Positions 36,009 to 39,339 of a stretch of DNA of 39,339 nucleotides are shown in pieces. The stretch is from a virus. The notes below the pieces were generated by a model, which was not told the DNA's origin, did not search any database, and saw only the letters and a list, made by a program, of their open reading frames with translations. The stretch's first letter is position 1. Every line of letters begins with the position of its first letter. The stretch covers positions 1-39,339 of IMG/VR virus record IMGVR_UViG_3300044966_000418, one strand, 5' to 3'. Made by a program: the position numbers and the translations under genes.

Positions 36009-37747
36009 CGGTAGCTGATATTAGCCAAAAGCTCTCAAACAAGGCTTTAGAGGTCTGTAAGCTTCTTCTTCCTGGCGGCAAAGAAGATGGACAGTTTTGG
36101 GTGTGTGGAGACATTGCTGGATCGCCAGGAAAAAGCCTGAAGGTGGCTTTTGTTGGCAGTTACGTTGGAAACTGGCGAGATTGGGCTGATGATTCCAATA
36201 AAGGTGATCTCCTCGACCTGTGGCGCATCACAAAAGGAATTACAGCGGCACAAGCCATCAAGGAGGCTAAACATTACCTTGGTATTAATGATCCAGTCGA
36301 TGCAAAAAAGAAGGATTACCGCAAGCCTGTAAATTCCATACCTGAACTTGCCACAGAGGGTAGAGGTGTTGCATATCTCACAGGTTCCAGGCATTTGAAG
36401 ATTGACATCATACGGAAATTTAAGGTTGAGGGAGTCCGCGAAAGACAGGCTATTGTTTTTCCATGCTACGCGCCAGATGGCGAGTTGATCAATCGTTCAT
36501 ATCGTACTCTTACTGAACCTAAGCAGGTGTGGCAGGAAAAAGATTGCGCCCCATGTATGTTTGGATGGCATGCACTCAATGAACAAGCATATAAGGATAA
36601 AACAGTTCTCATTTGCGAGGGTCAAATCGACTGCATGACGTGGACTCAATGGGGAGTCGATTCTATCTCTATTCCTAATGGCACCGGCACATCATGGGTT
36701 GAGTACGAGTGGGATAATCTAGCTCCATTTGACACAATTTATCTAGCATTTGATCAAGACAAAGCCGGAAGAGAATTAACCGACAAGATCATCCAGCGTC
36801 TAGGTAAGCATCGTTGCATGATTGTCTCAATGCCTAAAAAGGATGCGAACGATTGTCTAAAATCTGGCTACACTCAAAAGGACGCTTTAGATTGGATTGG
36901 AAATGCCAAGATGGCCGCAATCCATAAATTCGTGCGTGGTGATGAGTTGGAGGAACGTGTTGTGGCTTCATACACCCCCAAGGAGGAAGCCTTTACATTG
37001 CCATTTTTTAAGGGCGATTGGCATGAGGGTACTGGGTTTTATTTTCGACCAGGAGAATTGACAGTATGGGGCGGCTTAGCCTTTGCTGGCAAGAGTACTA
37101 TGCTTAACTTTTTGAAGGCAAACGTAGTCAGTAAGAGGAGATATATTTTTGAGGCAACCATGGAGATGTTGGTTGAGAATCAAATTGGCAGGTTAGCAAA
37201 GGTTTGTATGGGTCATGAGATCAACGAGCCGAAGTTGCGTCGATTCTGTCAAGAAATAGGTAGGTATCTTCTATTTGCTGATGTCGTTGGAAGTATAGCA
37301 ATGGAAGAGTTGATGGAAATGCTATGGTTTGCCAATCGTAGATATGGATGCACAGATTTCATTATTGACTCAATGATGAGAATTAAAGGTCAAGCTGACA
37401 TGGAAAAGCAGGCTGAAATCGTGAACACTCTGCAAAATTTTGTCAAGGAAAGCGGCAGTCATGTGCATCTCGTATGTCATTTTCGCAAGCCAGTTGAAGG
37501 CGAAAGACCAACAATGTATCACGTCAAGGGATCATCTGCACTCATCGACAATCCAGACAATGTTGCAATTATCATTAGAAATAAGGCGAAGGATGACGCT
37601 ATCAAGGCTGGTAAATCTCGCGAGATAATCGACGCTATGCACGACACTGAAGTGATTATTGAGAAGCAGCGCGTTAGTGGTTGGGTTGGTAGCTTCAAGT
37701 TGAAGTACCATAAAAATACCTTTTCTTTTTCAGCGGCATCAAAATGA
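36002..37747 (+). CDS. Primase-helicase (TOPRIM plus DnaB-like)
   Basis: The 581 residues combine a TOPRIM region (LICEGQIDCMTWTQWG at about 202-217 and LAFDQDKAGRE at about 248-258) with a RecA-like helicase (Walker A GLAFAGKSTMLN at about 356-367, Walker B DFIIDSMMR at about 450, HLVCHFRKP at about 487). This is the T7 gp4-type arrangement. The N-terminus lacks an obvious zinc-binding Cys4 motif, so priming specificity may differ. Overlap with the initiator gene by seven bases supports co-translation and joint function at the internal origin. Confidence 0.9.
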   Translation: MVTVADISQKLSNKALEVCKLLLPGGKEDGQFWVCGDIAGSPGKSLKVAFVGSYVGNWRDWADDSNKGDLLDLWRITKGITAAQAIKEAKHYLGINDPVDAKKKDYRKPVNSIPELATEGRGVAYLTGSRHLKIDIIRKFKVEGVRERQAIVFPCYAPDGELINRSYRTLTEPKQVWQEKDCAPCMFGWHALNEQAYKDKTVLICEGQIDCMTWTQWGVDSISIPNGTGTSWVEYEWDNLAPFDTIYLAFDQDKAGRELTDKIIQRLGKHRCMIVSMPKKDANDCLKSGYTQKDALDWIGNAKMAAIHKFVRGDELEERVVASYTPKEEAFTLPFFKGDWHEGTGFYFRPGELTVWGGLAFAGKSTMLNFLKANVVSKRRYIFEATMEMLVENQIGRLAKVCMGHEINEPKLRRFCQEIGRYLLFADVVGSIAMEELMEMLWFANRRYGCTDFIIDSMMRIKGQADMEKQAEIVNTLQNFVKESGSHVHLVCHFRKPVEGERPTMYHVKGSSALIDNPDNVAIIIRNKAKDDAIKAGKSREIIDAMHDTEVIIEKQRVSGWVGSFKLKYHKNTFSFSAASK

Positions 37748-37805
37748 AGTTTTGAAATCCCCCTTGCATCTCAACCAAAAACGGACGTATAGTTAGATAC
37801 CGAAT

Positions 37806-38039
37806 ATGAAAACCATTGATGAACTGCAAAAGATGCTACTCGAACTCTCATGGGTTCTAGTTGATGATCGCCTGCCAACCAAAGAAGACGCCAATAAATA
37901 CGGCGATGTCGATTGGTCCGATGGCGATGACATCTGGGAGGGTGCGTATGACCGTGGTTATGATCACGCCACGCATTGGAGAAAGATTGTGCTTCCGAAC
38001 GACAAGGATCTGGCGCGGCGGGCGCAAGACTCTGAATAA
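37806..38039 (+). CDS. DUF551-like small phage protein (tentative)
   Basis: The 77 residues begin MKTIDELQKMLLELSWVLVD, then DRLPTKEDANKYGDVDW, and contain YDHATHWRKIVLPND. The DRLP...ATHW spacing is a pattern I recall from a small phage domain of unknown function. The product is acidic. It follows the primase-helicase by 58 bases. Confidence 0.7.
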   Translation: MKTIDELQKMLLELSWVLVDDRLPTKEDANKYGDVDWSDGDDIWEGAYDRGYDHATHWRKIVLPNDKDLARRAQDSE

Positions 38040-38089
38040 ACCAAACAGGCAACTTCCCGCCGTTGCCAGCATCCACTTGTTATCGCTTT

Positions 38090-38281
38090 ATGAATGATAA
38101 ATATGACGAAATCGAAGTCGAATTGCCCTTGGGCTACCTTCTCGACAAATGCAACGACTGGGATGACTTCTGCGAGGATACGGGGCTAAACCCGTGGCTT
38201 CTCAATGAGGGAATCGCAGACTCGGTAGACACGCACCCCGTAAAAATCGGGCTACTTCGCAAGCATGGTGTTTGGCGATAA
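38090..38281 (+). CDS. Hypothetical 63-residue acidic protein
   Basis: ATG 38090 is preferred over an upstream codon at 38063. The product (MNDKYDEIEVELPLGYLL, then WDDFCEDTGLNPWLLNEG) is acidic and aromatic-rich. It shares a TAATG junction with the next gene. No recognised family; it could be a host-takeover or regulatory protein. Confidence 0.65.
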   Translation: MNDKYDEIEVELPLGYLLDKCNDWDDFCEDTGLNPWLLNEGIADSVDTHPVKIGLLRKHGVWR

Positions 38282-38595
38282 TGCATAAGCTCATGGATGC
38301 CGACCAATTAACGCCTGGACTCGCGCAGGATGCCCCTCGGCATTCCATGCAGCGCCTCGTTCGGCTTCTTCGTTCTGGATGGACACCTTACGCGGATGAA
38401 ATATCTGCAATAATGGCAGATGCTGCGACACAGATCGAATCTCTAATGTCTCAGCGAAAAGAGTGGAAATGCACGGTAGGAGACGAGGAGTTTGTGACCG
38501 ATCAAAAAGACATTGCTCAAGATTGGCGCGATGACGGGCTAGAAGTCGTGTCTTATTTTGTGCCTAACAATCAATCAGAGGCTCACCGCGAATGA
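38281..38595 (+). CDS. Hypothetical protein with helical N-terminus
   Basis: ATG 38281 is chosen at the TAATG junction; the frame extends three codons further without a better start. The 104 residues include RHSMQRLVRLLRSGWTPYAD and a helix (EISAIMADAATQIESLM). The C-terminal half is polar (WKCTVGDEEFVTDQKDIA). No family recognised. The stop overlaps the next ATG. Confidence 0.62.
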   Translation: MHKLMDADQLTPGLAQDAPRHSMQRLVRLLRSGWTPYADEISAIMADAATQIESLMSQRKEWKCTVGDEEFVTDQKDIAQDWRDDGLEVVSYFVPNNQSEAHRE

Positions 38596-38861
38596 ATACT
38601 AAATCCAAGAACGATGTTGTCAGCGTTTCATCAGAAACCTTGTTGGGCCGGATGCTTTTTGTCTATGCGCTTAACGGAGTGATTAAATGCTTATCCGCTG
38701 ACGAAATCCGCCAGTTTGAATCTGCGATGTTGGATGTTGGATGGAAGCATACAGCAACCATTGACCCTGCACGCTGGATTGAAGCAATGGCAAACGGGAG
38801 GGCTGAACCTTCTGACATGCTAGATGAACTACAATTTTGTCCGCCTGACAATCAAGCGTAG
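38592..38861 (+). CDS. Hypothetical 89-residue protein
   Basis: The ATG overlaps the previous stop (ATGA). The product has a helical middle (LLGRMLFVYALNGVIKCLSA) and a C-terminal acidic tail (SDMLDELQFCPPDN). No motif is recognised. It is the last rightward gene in the window, separated by 18 bases from the convergent Cys-rich gene. Confidence 0.62.
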   Translation: MNTKSKNDVVSVSSETLLGRMLFVYALNGVIKCLSADEIRQFESAMLDVGWKHTATIDPARWIEAMANGRAEPSDMLDELQFCPPDNQA

Positions 38862-38879
38862 GCTACAGCGGAAGTTTAG

Positions 38880-39339
38880 CTACTTCATCCAACAGTGATC
38901 AGGCCACTTGTCAGCCAACTCAGGTTCTCGCATTGCCTCTGTAGGACACCAGCACTTCATACGAAGATCGCAACTGCAAATCTGGCACGTCTTCAATAGC
39001 GGATCGCTAGGTGTGTGCCGAGTCGTTAAGAACGAGTTGATATGCCCAATAAGGCTACGAGTTGAGCAACTCACGCAGAACTCTACAATCTTCTCCGTGT
39101 TCTTGGGGCAGGTCGCACAAATAGCCGCTCTTCGATTCGCCTCTTCTTGATCCACAAGCTCGCCAGCTAAGTACGGCTTCACGGCGGAGTTGTAAAAACG
39201 CTTCATCATTTGAAACGCTCCAATTTTAGCCTCGCTGTCAGGATCACGATCTACGCACAAATCAGGACGATGCTGGCAGAATGCCTCCTGCATGATGAGT
39301 CCAAGATTCGCTGGAATCTCGATGCCATTTCCTGTCAGG
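38880..39339 (-). CDS. Partial cysteine-rich, probably zinc-binding protein
   Basis: An internal Met lies at 39293, but the frame stays open to the right edge with protein-like sequence (GNGIEIPANLGLIMQEAF), so the true start is outside. The C-terminal half has CATC, then CVSC, then CQICSCDLRMKCWCP, enough cysteines for two zinc-binding sites. Such proteins are frequent in phages and may bind DNA or act in late regulation. It converges with the gene ending at 38861. Confidence 0.7.
   Translation of the reverse strand, partial: LTGNGIEIPANLGLIMQEAFCQHRPDLCVDRDPDSEAKIGAFQMMKRFYNSAVKPYLAGELVDQEEANRRAAICATCPKNTEKIVEFCVSCSTRSLIGHINSFLTTRHTPSDPLLKTCQICSCDLRMKCWCPTEAMREPELADKWPDHCWMK

Noticed and set aside
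1-39339. CRISPR array
   Set aside because: No regularly spaced repeats with unique spacers; the only repeat cluster is the iteron set at 35322-35493, whose spacing is too short and uneven.

Overview
This window is a tailed double-stranded DNA bacteriophage (Caudoviricetes) genome segment. The evidence is a portal, scaffold and capsid series, several tail fibre or adhesin genes, a lysis region, a RecT/exonuclease/SSB-like recombination cassette, a lambda-O-like initiator followed by a primase-helicase, and dense packing of small genes with 1-8 base overlaps. The 758-residue portal points to a podovirus-like virion, but this is uncertain because no tail tube, tape measure or terminase large subunit was found. 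No integrase, tRNA or CRISPR array was recognised. Genes run off both ends, so this is not a complete genome. Few genes have a clear Shine-Dalgarno site; many starts follow A-rich leaders ending in TATG, which suggests a host with Shine-Dalgarno-independent initiation. The host is not identifiable from the sequence.

Layout. Positions 213-25921 are read almost entirely leftwards. From right to left they hold a terminase-small-like gene (25406-25921), small accessory genes (22517-24995), a replication-like gene with an upstream promoter and paired palindromes (21584-22498), an XRE regulator, small basic proteins, a methyltransferase and two glycosyltransferases (17053-20422), then portal, scaffold and major capsid (10555-17050), tail fibre and adhesin genes (4349-10462), and a lysis and particle-accessory region (213-4315). 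One rightward gene (12952-13251) and one HNH gene (12002-12730) interrupt the head module.

Positions 26069-38861 are read almost entirely rightwards: small early genes, MazG-like, RecT, RecE-like nuclease, SSB-like, a RusA-like gene split between two frames, a structured terminator, an HNH/GIY-YIG nuclease, an initiator gene carrying seven iteron-like repeats, and a TOPRIM/DnaB-type primase-helicase. An HNH gene (29205-29642) is inserted against the grain. The two arms diverge at about 26010, where back-to-back promoters appear to share one TTGCAA box and carry copies of a TGTCCGCTTT motif.

Most notable are the iteron-like repeats encoded in two reading frames inside the initiator gene (35322-35530), a possible programmed -1 frameshift at A_AAA_AAG in the RusA-like gene, a repeated promoter/operator design built on AAAGCGGAC, a GC-rich block of eukaryote-like texture next to the terminase-small-like gene (about 25030-25375) that may be an assembly chimera, a glycosylation/methylation module beside the portal, and at least five very small membrane proteins, several tied to neighbours by ATGA overlaps.
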